From Allobosea lathyri (lineage in GTDB: Bacteria; Pseudomonadota; Alphaproteobacteria; Rhizobiales; Beijerinckiaceae): a stretch of 64,000 bases of DNA. The position numbers and the translations under genes are program-made. Where the stretch lies: NCBI RefSeq assembly GCF_900108245.1, contig NZ_FNUY01000004.1, positions 461,001-525,000 of the forward strand, written 5' to 3'. Of this stretch, positions 8,749 to 18,609 are shown one piece after another. The notes beneath the pieces are model-generated. The model was not told the origin of the DNA and did not search any database. It saw nothing but the letters and a program-made list of their open reading frames with translations. Within the stretch, counting starts at the first letter, position 1; the number at the start of each line of letters is the position of its first letter.

Positions 8749-9672
8749 ATGAACTACGTCCGCACCTTCATGCTGATGGCCGGCCTCACCGCGCTGTTCG
8801 GCGTGGTCGGCTACCTGCTCGGCGGCGCTGGCGGCATGCTGATCGCGCTCGCCATCGCGGCCGCGACAAATCTCTTCAGCTACTGGAATTCCGACAGACT
8901 CGCGCTCGCCGCCCATAATGCGCAGGAAGTCGACGCTACGACCGCGCCGGAGCTTTACGGCATGGTGCGCGACCTCGCGGCCCGCGCCAACATGCCGATG
9001 CCGCGCGTCTATCTGATTCAGGAAGACCAGCCCAACGCCTTCGCCACCGGTCGCAATCCGGAAAACGCAGCGGTCGCGGCGACGACCGGCATCCTGCGCA
9101 CGCTCAGCTATGAGGAGCTTGCCGGGGTGATGGCGCACGAACTTGCCCACATCAAGAATCACGACACGCTGACGATGACGATCACCGCGACCATGGCGGG
9201 TGCGATCTCCTCGCTCACCACTTTCGGCATGTTTTTCGGCTCGCGCGACAACCGGCCCAACATGATCGTGCAGATCCTGATTTCCGTGCTCGCACCAATG
9301 GCGGCGATGGTGATCCAGATGGCGATCTCACGCTCGCGCGAATACGAGGCCGACCGGCTTGGCGGCGAGATTGCCGGCAACCCGGTCTGGCTCGCGGACG
9401 CGCTGGCCAAGATTGCGGGTGCCGTCGAGCACATTCCCAACGAGACGGCGGAGGCGAAGCCTGCTACGGCGCACATGTTCATCATCAACCCCCTGAGCGG
9501 ACGCGGCATGGATTCCCTGTTTTCGACACACCCGGATACGGGCAATCGTATCGCCGCCTTGATGGAGCAGGCCCGCGCCATGGGCGTCGGCCGCACGCCG
9601 CAGGGTGGATTCGTCGGCCAGGCCAGTCAGAGCCCGTGGAACAGCCCGCATCAGCGCGGCCCCTGGGGCTGA
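8749..9672 (+). CDS. htpX: Membrane zinc metalloprotease HtpX
   Basis: A 307-aa inner-membrane M48 protease for quality control of misfolded membrane proteins. Two N-terminal membrane segments (residues 5-25 and 28-45), the zinc motif HELAH (H130, E131, H134) and the third-ligand block [10 protein letters not shown] are visible, with further hydrophobic segments between them. Start chosen at the ATG at 8749 because GGGGAG lies 6 bases upstream; an upstream in-frame ATG at 8722 lacks this. The next gene begins 1 nt after the stop, so htpX and rsmB form an operon. Confidence 0.93.
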   Translation: MNYVRTFMLMAGLTALFGVVGYLLGGAGGMLIALAIAAATNLFSYWNSDRLALAAHNAQEVDATTAPELYGMVRDLAARANMPMPRVYLIQEDQPNAFATGRNPENAAVAATTGILRTLSYEELAGVMAHELAHIKNHDTLTMTITATMAGAISSLTTFGMFFGSRDNRPNMIVQILISVLAPMAAMVIQMAISRSREYEADRLGGEIAGNPVWLADALAKIAGAVEHIPNETAEAKPATAHMFIINPLSGRGMDSLFSTHPDTGNRIAALMEQARAMGVGRTPQGGFVGQASQSPWNSPHQRGPWG

Positions 9673-9673
9673 C

Positions 9674-11032
9674 ATGGCAGATCAGGGAAATACCGGCAGC
9701 ATGCCGGAGACCGAGCCGAAGACCGGCGAGGACGTGCCCGGCCTGCCGGCGCGTCGCCTGGCCGCGACGCTGATCGACGAGGTGCTCAAGGCCCGGCTCG
9801 CGCTGGACGAAACCTATGAGCGGCTCAGCCCGGCATTCGGGCTCGACGCCGCGGATGCAGCCTTGGCCCGCGCCATCGCGATCACGGCCTTTCGCCGTCT
9901 CGGCACGATCCAGCACGCCATCAACGCCCGGCTCGAACGCGGCAGCCCGCGCAATTCCGGTCCCTTCGAGCCGATCCTGGTGGCCGCCGCTGCGCAGATC
10001 CTGTTCCTCGATGTGCCCGACCACGCTGCCGTCGATCTCGCGATCCGGCATCTGCACGAGGACGCCCGCTCCTCGCGCTATGTCTCGCTCGGCAACGCGC
10101 TGCTGCGCCGTCTCGCCCGCGAACGCGATGCGATCCTGTCGGAGGCCGTCGATCCGTTCATCGACACGCCTGAATGGCTCGCCGAGAGTTGGCGGGCGAC
10201 CTATGGCGAGGCGACGGCAGCCGCCATCGCCGCAAGCCATCGCGACGAGCCGCCGCTGGACATCAGCGTGAAGGACGACGCCTCGGGCTGGGCCGAGAAA
10301 CTCGACGGTCTTCTGCTGCCGACCGGCTCGATCCGCCTGCGCGAGCGCCAGGGCATCACCGGCCTGCCCGGCTTCGATGAAGGCACCTGGTGGGTGCAGG
10401 ACGCCGCCGCCGCGCTGCCGGTGCGCCTGCTTGCGCCCAAGGCCGGCGAACGCATCGTCGATCTCTGCGCCGCGCCCGGCGGCAAGACCGCCCAGATCGC
10501 GGCCCTGGGAGCCAACGTCACGGCCGTGGACCGCTCCGGGCCACGCCTGCGCCGGCTCAGGGCCAATCTGGAACGACTTGGCCTCTCCGCCGAGATCGTC
10601 GCCAAGGACGCCACCACCTGGCAGGCAGAACCTTTCGACGCAGTCCTGCTCGATGCGCCCTGCAGCGCAACGGGCACGATCCGCCGCCACCCTGACGTCG
10701 CCTGGACCAAGACGACCGAGGATCGCGACAAGCTGGCCGCCTTGCAGGCGAGGCTTCTGGAGGCCGCGGCGCGGCTGGTCAGGCCCGGCGGCCGGCTGGT
10801 CTACTGCACCTGTTCGCTCGAGCCGCAGGAAGGTGAAGAGCAGATCGAGATATTCCTCGCCGAGCATCCGGATTTCGCGCGCGCGCCCATCACGCCCGAG
10901 GAAATCGGCGGACTGTCCGAAGCGATCGACCGCAATGGCGATCTGCGCACCCTGCCCCACCAGCTCAAGCACGAAACCCCGCGCCTTTCGGGATGGACAG
11001 GATTTTACGCAAGCCGCCTGATCAGGCTATGA
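9674..11032 (+). CDS. rsmB: RsmB-type rRNA cytosine-C5 methyltransferase
   Basis: A 452-aa SAM-dependent RNA m5C methyltransferase of the RsmB/NOP (Fmu) family. An N-terminal NusB-like helical domain (about residues 20-150) precedes the catalytic domain with LCAAPGGKTAQIAALG (SAM site), DAPCSATGTIRRHPD (motif IV cysteine) and LVYCTCSLEPQEGEEQ (motif VI catalytic cysteine). The ATG at 9674 follows the htpX stop directly. The likely target is helix 31 of 16S rRNA, by family analogy. Confidence 0.9.
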   Translation: MADQGNTGSMPETEPKTGEDVPGLPARRLAATLIDEVLKARLALDETYERLSPAFGLDAADAALARAIAITAFRRLGTIQHAINARLERGSPRNSGPFEPILVAAAAQILFLDVPDHAAVDLAIRHLHEDARSSRYVSLGNALLRRLARERDAILSEAVDPFIDTPEWLAESWRATYGEATAAAIAASHRDEPPLDISVKDDASGWAEKLDGLLLPTGSIRLRERQGITGLPGFDEGTWWVQDAAAALPVRLLAPKAGERIVDLCAAPGGKTAQIAALGANVTAVDRSGPRLRRLRANLERLGLSAEIVAKDATTWQAEPFDAVLLDAPCSATGTIRRHPDVAWTKTTEDRDKLAALQARLLEAAARLVRPGGRLVYCTCSLEPQEGEEQIEIFLAEHPDFARAPITPEEIGGLSEAIDRNGDLRTLPHQLKHETPRLSGWTGFYASRLIRL

Positions 11033-11090
11033 CAAAGCCGGGATTCGCGCGGCGGGGGCGCCGCGTGTCGGGACGGAGCGTACTGAGGCA

Positions 11091-12836
11091 TTGAGCGGCT
11101 GGTCTGAGCGAAAGGGACTTGCCCAGGCTGCGGTCGGGCGGGCGGCGCGGCGCACCCGTGGCCAGTTCGTCGGCGCAGCCCGCAAGCTCTGGCCCTTCGG
11201 CCGCGCTACAGCCACCCGCCTGCTGTTTGCGCCGCATGATCTGCGCACCGCCGACCCCACGACGGCCAGCGACATCTATGCGGGCTATTACGCCTTCGCC
11301 GGGCGCACGATGCGGACCCACGGCGAATCCCCGTTTGACGCCGAGCCGCCGAGCGAGGCGTGGGCCGAGGCGCTGCACGGCTTCAGCTGGCTGCGCCATA
11401 TGCGCGCCGCCGACACCGCGATCGCCCGCGCCAATGCGCGCGCTCTGGTCGACGACTTCATCACGAAGCGGCGTGACCGCAGCGAGATCGCCCGTCGCCC
11501 GGCCGTCGCGGCGCGGCGCCTGATCTCCTTCCTGTCGCACTCCCCGCTCCTGCTCGAAGGCGCCGATCACGTCTTCTACGAGCGCTTCCTGCGCCATGTT
11601 TCGCGCCTGACCGAGAGGCTCAGCCTTGCTTTGGCCGGTGCGGTGGACGGCGTAGCGCGCCTCAACTGCATGATCGCCATAGCCTTTGCGGCGATCTGCC
11701 TTGACGGCCAGGACAACAGGCGCCGGCGGATCGAGTTCCTGATTTCCGACGAGCTCTCCCACCAGATCCTGCCCGATGGCGGCCATCTCTCGCGCAATCC
11801 GCGCTTGCTGATCGAGTTGCTGCTCGATCTCCTGCCCCTGCGCGAGACCTTCGCTGCACGCGGATTGGAGCCGCCGCGCGGCGTGCTGACCGCCATCGAG
11901 CGGATGATGCCGCATTTGCGCCTGTTCCGGCACGGCGACGGGGCGCTCGCTCTGTTCAACGGCATGGGCACGACGCCGCCGGACCTGATGGCGACCTTGG
12001 CGGCTTATGACGATGCGCGTGCGCGGCCGATCGAGCAGGCCGCCTATTCCGGCTATAGCCGCCTGAGCGGCGAGCGCAGCATCGTGGTCGTCGATGCCGG
12101 CGCTCCGCCACGCGGCGCTCACTCCGTCGAGGCCCATGCCGGCTGCCTCTCCTTCGAGTTCTCCAGCGCGGCCCAGCGCATCGTCGTCAATTGCGGCAAC
12201 AGCCGCTTCGGCCCGGCTCCGCTGCGGCTGGCGGCGCGCAGCACGGCGGCGCACTCCACCCTCGTCCTGAACGACCGTTCGAGCGCCACCTTCGGCATGG
12301 TGCTCGGCGAAATGCGGATCGTCGCCGGCCCCTCCGACGTGCGCCTCGCCCGCCAGGACAGCGAAGCCGGGCAGGAATGGGTCGCAAGCCATGATGGCTA
12401 CCGCCGCAGCCTCGGCGCCGTCCACACCCGCCGGCTGCTGCTCGCGCGCGACGGCGCATCCCTCTCGGGCGAGGACGAGATCGCCTTGTCGGGAACGCAT
12501 TCCAGCCTGCCGGCCGTCATTCGGTTCCACCTCCACCCGGGAGTCAGGGCAAGCCTAATCCGTGAGGGCAAGGGCGCGCTGCTCGCCTTGCCTTCGGGCG
12601 AGGTCTGGGCCTTCGAGGCTTCGGATCTGGCGATTGCGATCGAGGAGAGCATCTTCCTCGCTTCCGCCGATGGCCGACGCCAGACCGAGCAACTGAGCGT
12701 CGCCTTCGATGCGGTCGCGACACCGCGGGTCGAATGGCGCTTCAACCGTGTCAGCACCTCGAGCGCACGCAGCGGCAGAACCCAAAGCGCCGTCTCTGAG
12801 CCGCTCCCGCTTGACGAACTGGCCCCGGAAGCCTGA
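11091..12836 (+). CDS. Heparinase II/III family protein
   Basis: A 581-aa protein with an N-terminal alpha-helical toroid-like region (residues 1-300) and a C-terminal beta-rich domain beginning near [17 protein letters not shown], the heparinase II/III layout. Polysaccharide lyases of this family cleave uronic acid-containing glycans; no signal peptide is visible, so a cytosolic or non-canonical role is possible. The only good start is a TTG at 11091, with GGAG 12 bases upstream. It sits between rsmB and purH, an arrangement I recall from many Hyphomicrobiales. Confidence 0.8.
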   Translation: MSGWSERKGLAQAAVGRAARRTRGQFVGAARKLWPFGRATATRLLFAPHDLRTADPTTASDIYAGYYAFAGRTMRTHGESPFDAEPPSEAWAEALHGFSWLRHMRAADTAIARANARALVDDFITKRRDRSEIARRPAVAARRLISFLSHSPLLLEGADHVFYERFLRHVSRLTERLSLALAGAVDGVARLNCMIAIAFAAICLDGQDNRRRRIEFLISDELSHQILPDGGHLSRNPRLLIELLLDLLPLRETFAARGLEPPRGVLTAIERMMPHLRLFRHGDGALALFNGMGTTPPDLMATLAAYDDARARPIEQAAYSGYSRLSGERSIVVVDAGAPPRGAHSVEAHAGCLSFEFSSAAQRIVVNCGNSRFGPAPLRLAARSTAAHSTLVLNDRSSATFGMVLGEMRIVAGPSDVRLARQDSEAGQEWVASHDGYRRSLGAVHTRRLLLARDGASLSGEDEIALSGTHSSLPAVIRFHLHPGVRASLIREGKGALLALPSGEVWAFEASDLAIAIEESIFLASADGRRQTEQLSVAFDAVATPRVEWRFNRVSTSSARSGRTQSAVSEPLPLDELAPEA

Positions 12837-12925
12837 CCATCCGACGGCGGCGCGCTTTGCTTTCGCGCCGCAACATGATAGCCGGCGCGCGACAGTTTCC
12901 TGAATCCAGTCATGGACATGAACCG

Positions 12926-14518
12926 ATGCCGACAGAGCTTCGCCGCGTCGAACGCGCTCTCCTTTCCGTTTCCGACAAGACGGGGCTGGTCGATTTCGCG
13001 CGCGCCCTCCACCGCCTCGGCATCGCGCTGGTCTCGACCGGCGGCACGGCGAAGGCGCTGGGCGAAGCCGGCCTGCCCGTCACCGACGTCTCGGACCTGA
13101 CCGGCTTTCCCGAAATGATGGACGGGCGCGTCAAGACCCTGCACCCCAAGGTCCATGGCGGCCTGCTGGCGGTGCGCTCGCATCCCGAGCACCAGGCCTC
13201 GATGATCGGCCACGGCATCGCGCCGATCGATCTGCTCGTCGTCAATCTCTACCCCTTCGAGGCAACGGTCGCCGCGGGCCGAGCCTACGACGATTGCATC
13301 GAGAACATCGACATCGGCGGCCCCGCCATGATCCGCGCCGCCGCCAAGAACCATCACGACGTTGCCGTCGTGGTCGAGCCCTCGGATTATGGTTCGGTAC
13401 TGAGCGATCTCGAAGCCCAGAAGGGCGCGACCACGCTGACCCTGCGCCGCAAGCTGGCGCAGAAGGCCTATGCCCGCACCGCAGCCTATGACGCCGCAAT
13501 CTCGAACTGGTTCGCGGGCGAGCTCGGCGACACCGCCCCGGCCTATCGCGCGCTCGGCGGCGGCCTTGCCGAAGCCCTGCGCTATGGCGAGAACCCCCAT
13601 CAATGGGCCGCCTTCTATCGCACGCCCGAGCAGCGCCCCGGCGTTTCGACTGCCCGGCAGGTTCAGGGCAAGCAGCTCTCCTACAACAATATCAACGATA
13701 CCGACGCCGCCTTCGAATGCGTCGCCGAGTTCGATCCGGCGCTCGCCGCGGCTTGCGTCATCGTCAAGCACGCCAACCCCTGCGGCGTTGCCAGCGCCGG
13801 CACGCTCCTGGAAGCCTATGACAGGGCCTTGGCCTGCGACCCCGTCTCCGCCTTCGGCGGCATCGTGGCACTGAACCGCAAGCTCGATGCACAGGCGGCC
13901 CGGAAGATCGTCGAGGTCTTCACCGAGGTCATCATCGCGCCCGACGCCGACGAGGAGGCGATCGCGCTGATTGCCGCCAAGAAGAACCTGCGCCTGCTCC
14001 TGACCGGTGGCCTGCCCAATGTGCGCAACCCCGGCCTGTCGCTGCGCACCGTGTCCGGCGGCTTCCTGGCGCAGGCACGCGACAATGCCGTCGTCGACGA
14101 CATGGATCTGAAGGTCGTGACCACGCGCCAGCCCAGCGAAGCCGAACTGGCCGATCTGCGCTTCGCCTTCCGGGTCGCCAAGCACGTCAAGTCGAACGCG
14201 ATCGTCTACGCCAAGAACGGCGCCACCGTCGGCATCGGCGCAGGCCAGATGAGCCGCGTCGATTCCTCGCGCATCGCCGCCTGGAAGGCTGGCGAAGCTG
14301 CCAGGGCGCTTGGATCGGCCGAGAGCCTCGCAAAGGGCTCGGTTGTTGCCTCGGACGCCTTCTTCCCCTTCGCCGACGGCCTGCTCGCCGCAGCCGAGGC
14401 CGGGGCGACGGCCGTGATCCAGCCCGGCGGCTCGATGCGCGACGACGAAGTCATCAAGGCGGCCAACGAAGCTGGCCTCGCCATGGTCTTCACCGGCCAC
14501 CGTCACTTCCGGCACTGA
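12926..14518 (+). CDS. purH: Bifunctional AICAR formyltransferase/IMP cyclohydrolase PurH
   Basis: A 530-aa enzyme for the last two steps of IMP synthesis. The N-terminal IMP cyclohydrolase (MGS-like) domain has [12 protein letters not shown] and STGGTAKAL, with [12 protein letters not shown]; the C-terminal transformylase has [24 protein letters not shown] and the late [14 protein letters not shown]. Start at the ATG at 12926 gives the usual length; the frame is open further upstream to 12857 but the homology begins at [17 protein letters not shown]. Confidence 0.96.
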   Translation: MPTELRRVERALLSVSDKTGLVDFARALHRLGIALVSTGGTAKALGEAGLPVTDVSDLTGFPEMMDGRVKTLHPKVHGGLLAVRSHPEHQASMIGHGIAPIDLLVVNLYPFEATVAAGRAYDDCIENIDIGGPAMIRAAAKNHHDVAVVVEPSDYGSVLSDLEAQKGATTLTLRRKLAQKAYARTAAYDAAISNWFAGELGDTAPAYRALGGGLAEALRYGENPHQWAAFYRTPEQRPGVSTARQVQGKQLSYNNINDTDAAFECVAEFDPALAAACVIVKHANPCGVASAGTLLEAYDRALACDPVSAFGGIVALNRKLDAQAARKIVEVFTEVIIAPDADEEAIALIAAKKNLRLLLTGGLPNVRNPGLSLRTVSGGFLAQARDNAVVDDMDLKVVTTRQPSEAELADLRFAFRVAKHVKSNAIVYAKNGATVGIGAGQMSRVDSSRIAAWKAGEAARALGSAESLAKGSVVASDAFFPFADGLLAAAEAGATAVIQPGGSMRDDEVIKAANEAGLAMVFTGHRHFRH

Positions 14519-14535
14519 GGCCGGAAACCACCCCT

Positions 14536-14640
14536 GTCATTCGAGACAAGCCGCGAAAGCGGCGCCGGGCCGGAATCCACCGGAAGGCTGACAGCTCTAC
14601 GATGGCTTCCGGGGCGCCGCTTCGCAGCGCCCGGAATGAC
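14536..14640. repeat. REP-like intergenic palindromic element
   Basis: A 105-bp intergenic segment bounded by GTCATTC and GAATGAC with internal complementary GC blocks (GCCGCGAAAGCGGCG and GGCGCCGCTTCGCAGCGCC). This is the look of the dispersed REP-type elements seen in many alphaproteobacterial genomes. A related element lies at 28578-28650. It contains no open gene. Confidence 0.6.
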
Positions 14641-14721
14641 GGCGCTCGTTTTTGAGCGCGATGGGAATCGACGCGCGTCGCCGCCGCGCATTACTGTGCG
14701 CGCAGCCTGGAAGAGGACGGC

Positions 14722-15897
14722 ATGACGCAACATACTGGCAAGCGCGACCTGCTGCGAGAACGCGACGAGCACGCGCACAACAAGGTCTCCTTCGTCGAGC
14801 TGTTCTTCGACCTCGTTTTCGTCTTCGCGATCACGCAGATCTCGCACACGCTGCTCGAGCATTTCACGCCAACCGGGCTGGCAGAGGCGGCCCTCCTGCT
14901 CGGCGCGGTCTGGTGGGTCTGGATCTATACGAGCTGGGTGACGAACTGGCTCGATCCCGAGGCGACGCCGGTGCGGCTGATGCTGTTCGCGCTGATGTTC
15001 CTCGGCCTCCTCCTGTCGACCTCGATACCCGAAGCCTTCGGCGAAAAGGGCCTGATCTTCGCCTGCGCCTATGTCGCCATCCAGCTCGGGCGGTCGCTCT
15101 TCGCCATGGCCTGCCTGAAGCGCAGTCCGGTCAACTTCCGCAATTTCCAGCGCATCAGCGCCTGGCTGGCGATTTCCGGCCTGTTCTGGATCGCCGGCGG
15201 CCTGAGCGAAGGCGGCTTGCGCTTCGCGCTCTGGGCCTGCGCGCTCGGCATCGAATATGTCGGCCCCGCCGCCGGCTTCAGCTTTCCGGGCCTCGGCCGC
15301 TCGAAGACCGCTGATTGGGATGTCGAGGGCGGCCATCTTGCCGAGCGTTGCGCCCTCTTCATCATCATCGCGCTCGGCGAATCCGTACTCGTCACCGGCG
15401 CGACCTTCGCCAAGCTTCCGGCCACGCCCGAAACGGTGCTCGCCTTCGCCAATGCGTTCCTGAGCTCGGTTGCGATGTGGTGGATCTATTTCCACATCGG
15501 CGCCGAACGCGGCAGCGAACTCATCGCCCATTCCAAGGATCCGGGCCGCATCGCCCGGGTCGCCTATACATATATCCATCTGCTGCTGGTGGCCGGCATC
15601 ATCCTCGTCGCCGTCGGCGACGAATTCATGCTGGCTCATCCCGGCGGGCATACCGAGCCGAAGGTGGCGCTGGCTGTGATCGCGGGGCCCGGCTTCTACC
15701 TCCTCGGCAATCTCCTTTTCAAGAGAGCCACGGCCGGCTGGTTTCCGCTGTCGCATATGATCGGGCTCGGTCTGCTGGCGCTGCTCACTCCCCTGGCCGC
15801 CATGCTGCCGCCGCTCGGCTTCAGCTTCGGGGCCACCCTCATCCTCATCATCGTCGCGACCTGGGAAGCGATCTCGCTTCGCCCCAAGGAGGCCTGA
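14722..15897 (+). CDS. Low temperature requirement protein A (LtrA) family membrane protein
   Basis: A 391-aa multi-pass membrane protein. The N-terminal HNKVSFVELFFDLVFVFAIT is the LtrA family hallmark, followed by WVWIYTSWVTNWLDPE, and there are about ten to twelve hydrophobic segments. The family was named for growth at low temperature in Listeria; molecular function is unknown. A GAGGACGG ribosome site precedes the ATG. The next small gene starts 6 bases after the stop, so this heads a three-gene operon with the small membrane protein and ybaK. Confidence 0.88.
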   Translation: MTQHTGKRDLLRERDEHAHNKVSFVELFFDLVFVFAITQISHTLLEHFTPTGLAEAALLLGAVWWVWIYTSWVTNWLDPEATPVRLMLFALMFLGLLLSTSIPEAFGEKGLIFACAYVAIQLGRSLFAMACLKRSPVNFRNFQRISAWLAISGLFWIAGGLSEGGLRFALWACALGIEYVGPAAGFSFPGLGRSKTADWDVEGGHLAERCALFIIIALGESVLVTGATFAKLPATPETVLAFANAFLSSVAMWWIYFHIGAERGSELIAHSKDPGRIARVAYTYIHLLLVAGIILVAVGDEFMLAHPGGHTEPKVALAVIAGPGFYLLGNLLFKRATAGWFPLSHMIGLGLLALLTPLAAMLPPLGFSFGATLILIIVATWEAISLRPKEA

Positions 15898-15903
15898 GAA
15901 CGC

Positions 15904-16182
15904 ATGCATACGGTCAAGGTCATCGGCGCCGGCTTCGCCTTGCTCGGCCTGCTCCTGTTCCTGGCGCCACGGCTCAGTCTTTCACGGGCGAACCCGATCG
16001 GCTTTGCGACCAGGCTCTTCATTCCGCTCTGGTTTGCCGCCGCCCTCCTCAATCTCGCGATCGGCGTCAGCCGCGCGGGCTATACCGTGGCGCAGGAGGC
16101 TCCGATCTTCCTGATCGTCTTCGGCGTGCCCGCTGTCGCGGCCTTGCTGATGTTCTGGGCCTTCGGCAGGCGTGCATCATGA
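15904..16182 (+). CDS. Small three-helix membrane protein, function unknown
   Basis: A 92-aa hydrophobic protein with three predicted membrane segments (about residues 6-22, 38-55 and 66-86). I do not recognise a named family. It lies 6 bases after the LtrA gene and its stop overlaps the start of the YbaK gene (ATGA), so it is translated as the middle gene of that operon. It carries a charged C-terminal tail (FGRRAS). Confidence 0.7.
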   Translation: MHTVKVIGAGFALLGLLLFLAPRLSLSRANPIGFATRLFIPLWFAAALLNLAIGVSRAGYTVAQEAPIFLIVFGVPAVAALLMFWAFGRRAS

Positions 16183-16646
16183 GCCTTGAATCAGTCCGCG
16201 CTTTCTTCGCCGAACGCGCGCCCGACGTCAGCATCATCGAAACCGAAGGCAGCAGCGCGACGGTGGCGCTCGCCGCCGCCGCCCATGGCGTCGAACCGGC
16301 GCAGATCGCCAAGACACTGTCGCTGCGTATCGGCGAACGGATCGTGCTCGTCGTCGCGCGCGGCGACGCGCGGCTCGACAACCGCAAGGCCAAGGCCGCG
16401 CTCGGCGGCAAGCCGCGCATGCTCGACCTCGAAGAAGTCGCGGCCATCACCGGCCATCCGGTCGGCGGCGTCTGCCCCTTTGGGCTGGCGACACCTCTTC
16501 CCGTCTATTGCGACATTTCGCTCAGGGCGTTCGACGAAGTCGTGCCCGCCGCGGGCTCGACTCAGAGCGCCGTTCGCATCAACCCCGAGCGAATGGCTGT
16601 ACTGACCGGAGCCGAGTGGATCGACATCTGCCAAGAACCGGTCTGA
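16179..16646 (+). CDS. YbaK/ProX-type aminoacyl-tRNA deacylase
   Basis: A 155-aa protein of the YbaK/EbsC family, which hydrolyses mischarged aminoacyl-tRNAs (for example Cys-tRNA-Pro). Visible family features are the N-terminal helix MSLESVRAFFAERAPD, the catalytic-lysine segment AQIAKTLSLRIGERIVLVV, and the GHPVGGVCPFGL loop. The ATG overlaps the preceding stop by 4 nt (ATGA). The upstream frame stays open to 15315 but is a shadow of LtrA. Confidence 0.88.
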   Translation: MSLESVRAFFAERAPDVSIIETEGSSATVALAAAAHGVEPAQIAKTLSLRIGERIVLVVARGDARLDNRKAKAALGGKPRMLDLEEVAAITGHPVGGVCPFGLATPLPVYCDISLRAFDEVVPAAGSTQSAVRINPERMAVLTGAEWIDICQEPV

Positions 16647-16682
16647 ACTAAGAGCCGGCCTGAACTCAGAACCGGTCTGAGC
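16634..16682. repeat. Three imperfect 16-bp tandem repeats at the end of ybaK
   Basis: Units AGAACCGGTCTGAACT, AGAGCCGGCCTGAACT and CAGAACCGGTCTGAGC follow one another with a single spacer base. The first unit contains the ybaK stop codon. The function is unknown; it may be replication slippage. Confidence 0.6.
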
Positions 16683-16690
16683 CCGCGCGA

Positions 16691-17500
16691 TCAGCCCTTT
16701 GCCGAAACGCGCTCGATCAGCGCCATGGCGGCGGCCGGATTGCGGACCTTGTCGCCGCTGATCACATAGAGGAACACGTCCCTCGCCGCCTTCTTCGCCT
16801 CGGCGGGCGCAACTGTCTCAAGCCCGTCGGGCACACCGCCCTTGGCCCAGACACGAGCGGCTTTCGCCCATCTGTCGAGATCTGCATCCGCGTAACCGTT
16901 CGGCTCGGCCTCGCTCGTCCCCATGATGCGGGCGTAGACGAAGGGCGCCGTGACATCAGCGATCTGCGTATAGTCCGCATCCGCCGAGGTGATGGCGGCG
17001 ACGCCATATTCGCGCAGCAGCGCGATGAACTCCGGCGAGCGGAAACTGTCGTGGCGCACCTCGACGGCGTGGCGCAGCTTTCGCCCCTCGGCCTCATGCG
17101 GAAGCAACTTCAGAAACGCCTCGAAATCGGCCGGGTCGAACTTCTTCGTCGGCATGAACTGCCAATTGATCGGCCCGAGCTTCTCCTTCAGCTCCAGCAT
17201 GCCGCCGAACACGAACTTCTCGATCGACGGACCGGCCTCGGCCAGCACCCGGCGATTGGTGATATAGCGCGAGCCCTTCAGCGCGAAGACGAAGCCCTCA
17301 GGCGTCTCGGCATGCCATTTCGCGAAGCTCTCTGGCTTCTGCGATCCGTAATAGGTGCCGTTGATCTCGATTGAGCTCAGCTTGCTGCCGGCATATTCAA
17401 GCTCACGCTTCTGCGGCAGGCCCTCGGGATAGAACACCCCGCGCCAGGGCTCGAACACCCAACCGCCAATGCCGATCTTGATCGCGCCTTCCGATGCCAT
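16691..17500 (-). CDS. DUF72 family protein
   Basis: A 269-aa protein with the DUF72 pattern: IKIGIGGWVFEPWRGVFYPEGLP at the N-terminus, SSIEINGTYYGSQ, and FVFALKGSRYITN. The family adopts a TIM-barrel-like fold; its function is unknown. Two ATGs (17506, 17500) are possible; the second has a better distance to AAAGGG. It converges with the ybaK operon and is separated from the IclR gene by about 290 bases, in which I see only the palindrome at 17682. Confidence 0.85.
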   Translation of the reverse strand: MASEGAIKIGIGGWVFEPWRGVFYPEGLPQKRELEYAGSKLSSIEINGTYYGSQKPESFAKWHAETPEGFVFALKGSRYITNRRVLAEAGPSIEKFVFGGMLELKEKLGPINWQFMPTKKFDPADFEAFLKLLPHEAEGRKLRHAVEVRHDSFRSPEFIALLREYGVAAITSADADYTQIADVTAPFVYARIMGTSEAEPNGYADADLDRWAKAARVWAKGGVPDGLETVAPAEAKKAARDVFLYVISGDKVRNPAAAMALIERVSAKG

Positions 17501-17681
17501 TGCCATCGCCCTTTTTCCCTCGGCCGGAAGCCATGCTCTGCGTCCCCCGATCATCGACGCATGGCGGCCACTTGGCCACCCGCTTTCGTACAAGGGGAGC
17601 CGGCGACCGCTGAAGCACCGTAGGCGGGAGTGATGACCGCTGCTGTCAGGAAGGATACTGCCGATCGTTTGCGGGCCACAT

Positions 17682-17700
17682 CGTATTGCATTGTAATACG
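17682..17700. promoter_or_regulatory. 19-bp imperfect palindrome upstream of the IclR gene
   Basis: CGTATTGCATTGTAATACG has perfect 6-bp outer arms (CGTATT/AATACG) and lies 94 bases before the IclR GTG start in AT-richer DNA. It is a plausible autoregulatory operator; assignment to IclR is inference from position only. Confidence 0.4.
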
Positions 17701-17793
17701 GCTGTATCGATTTTCCATCGACTCACGCAAACGCCGCGATATAGAAATTCCATCCCCTGCGATTCGCCGAGTGCGCGTTGGAGACGTTCAGAC

Positions 17794-18609
17794 GTGACGG
17801 ACCAAGACAGCCTGATGGTACGCTCCGTTGAAAAGGCGATGCGGGTTCTGACGGCCTTCGGAGGCGGGCAACCGACGCTGAGCATCGCGGAGGTCGCGGC
17901 GATCGCCGGGCTCGACAAAAGCGGCGCGCAGCGCTTGACCCATACCTTCGTGCAGCTCGGCTATCTGCGCAGGGATCCCGAAACCCGCCGGCTCGCACTA
18001 ACCCCACGGGTTCTGGAACTGAGCGCGCATTACAGCCGCTCGAGCCCGCTGATCCGCGCTGCGGCGCCCTACCTCCTGAACATCAGCAAGATCACCGAGG
18101 AATCGGTCAGCCTGACCGTCCTCGACGGCACCGATATCGTCTATGTCTATCGCCTGCTCAGCCGGAACATGCTGGCGACCGACGTCATTGTCGGAACCCA
18201 TCTGCCGGCATATTGCACCGCGCCGGGCATTGCGATTCTCTCCGGGCTCCCCCGGGACGAGGCCGAAGCCATCCTGAACGCCTCGGACCTGACCGCCTAC
18301 ACACCGTTCACGACGACAGACATCCCAACGCTGCTGGCCCGGATCGACGAGGCCGCGAGCCAGGGCTTCGCGATAGTCCAGGACCAGATCTACATGAACG
18401 ACGTCTCGATCGCGGTTCCCGTTTATGGGCCCGGTCAGCGAGCGATCGCGGCGGTGAACATCGCCGTCAACAAGCTCAGTCTTTCAGCGGCGGAGGCGGT
18501 TGAAAAATTCGTGCCCCTGCTCGCGCCTGTCGCCAAGAACCTCTCTCACGCCGGCCCCATGCCGGCGCGAAAGCCACTGACGCTCCCGAAGGGACGATCC
18601 CGCATATGA
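17794..18609 (+). CDS. IclR family transcriptional regulator
   Basis: A 271-aa regulator. The N-terminal winged helix-turn-helix spans residues 9-70 (SVEKAMRVLTAFGGGQPTLS, then IAEVAAIAGLDKSGAQRLTHT), and the C-terminal effector domain includes GTHLPAYCTAPGIAILSGLP and the late SIAVPVYGPGQRAIAAVNIA, both typical of IclR. GTG at 17794 was chosen because GGAGA lies 9 bases upstream. The stop overlaps the start of the saccharopine-dehydrogenase-like gene (ATGA), so the regulator and enzyme are co-translated. Confidence 0.92.
   Translation: MTDQDSLMVRSVEKAMRVLTAFGGGQPTLSIAEVAAIAGLDKSGAQRLTHTFVQLGYLRRDPETRRLALTPRVLELSAHYSRSSPLIRAAAPYLLNISKITEESVSLTVLDGTDIVYVYRLLSRNMLATDVIVGTHLPAYCTAPGIAILSGLPRDEAEAILNASDLTAYTPFTTTDIPTLLARIDEAASQGFAIVQDQIYMNDVSIAVPVYGPGQRAIAAVNIAVNKLSLSAAEAVEKFVPLLAPVAKNLSHAGPMPARKPLTLPKGRSRI

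Noticed and set aside
8665..9162. N-terminal extension of the DUF1674 protein
   Set aside because: It is antisense to the conserved htpX gene; the family match covers only the last 83 residues.
15315..16178. N-terminal extension of the YbaK protein by 288 codons
   Set aside because: It lies wholly within LtrA and the small membrane protein in another frame; the YbaK family start coincides with the ATGA overlap at 16179.
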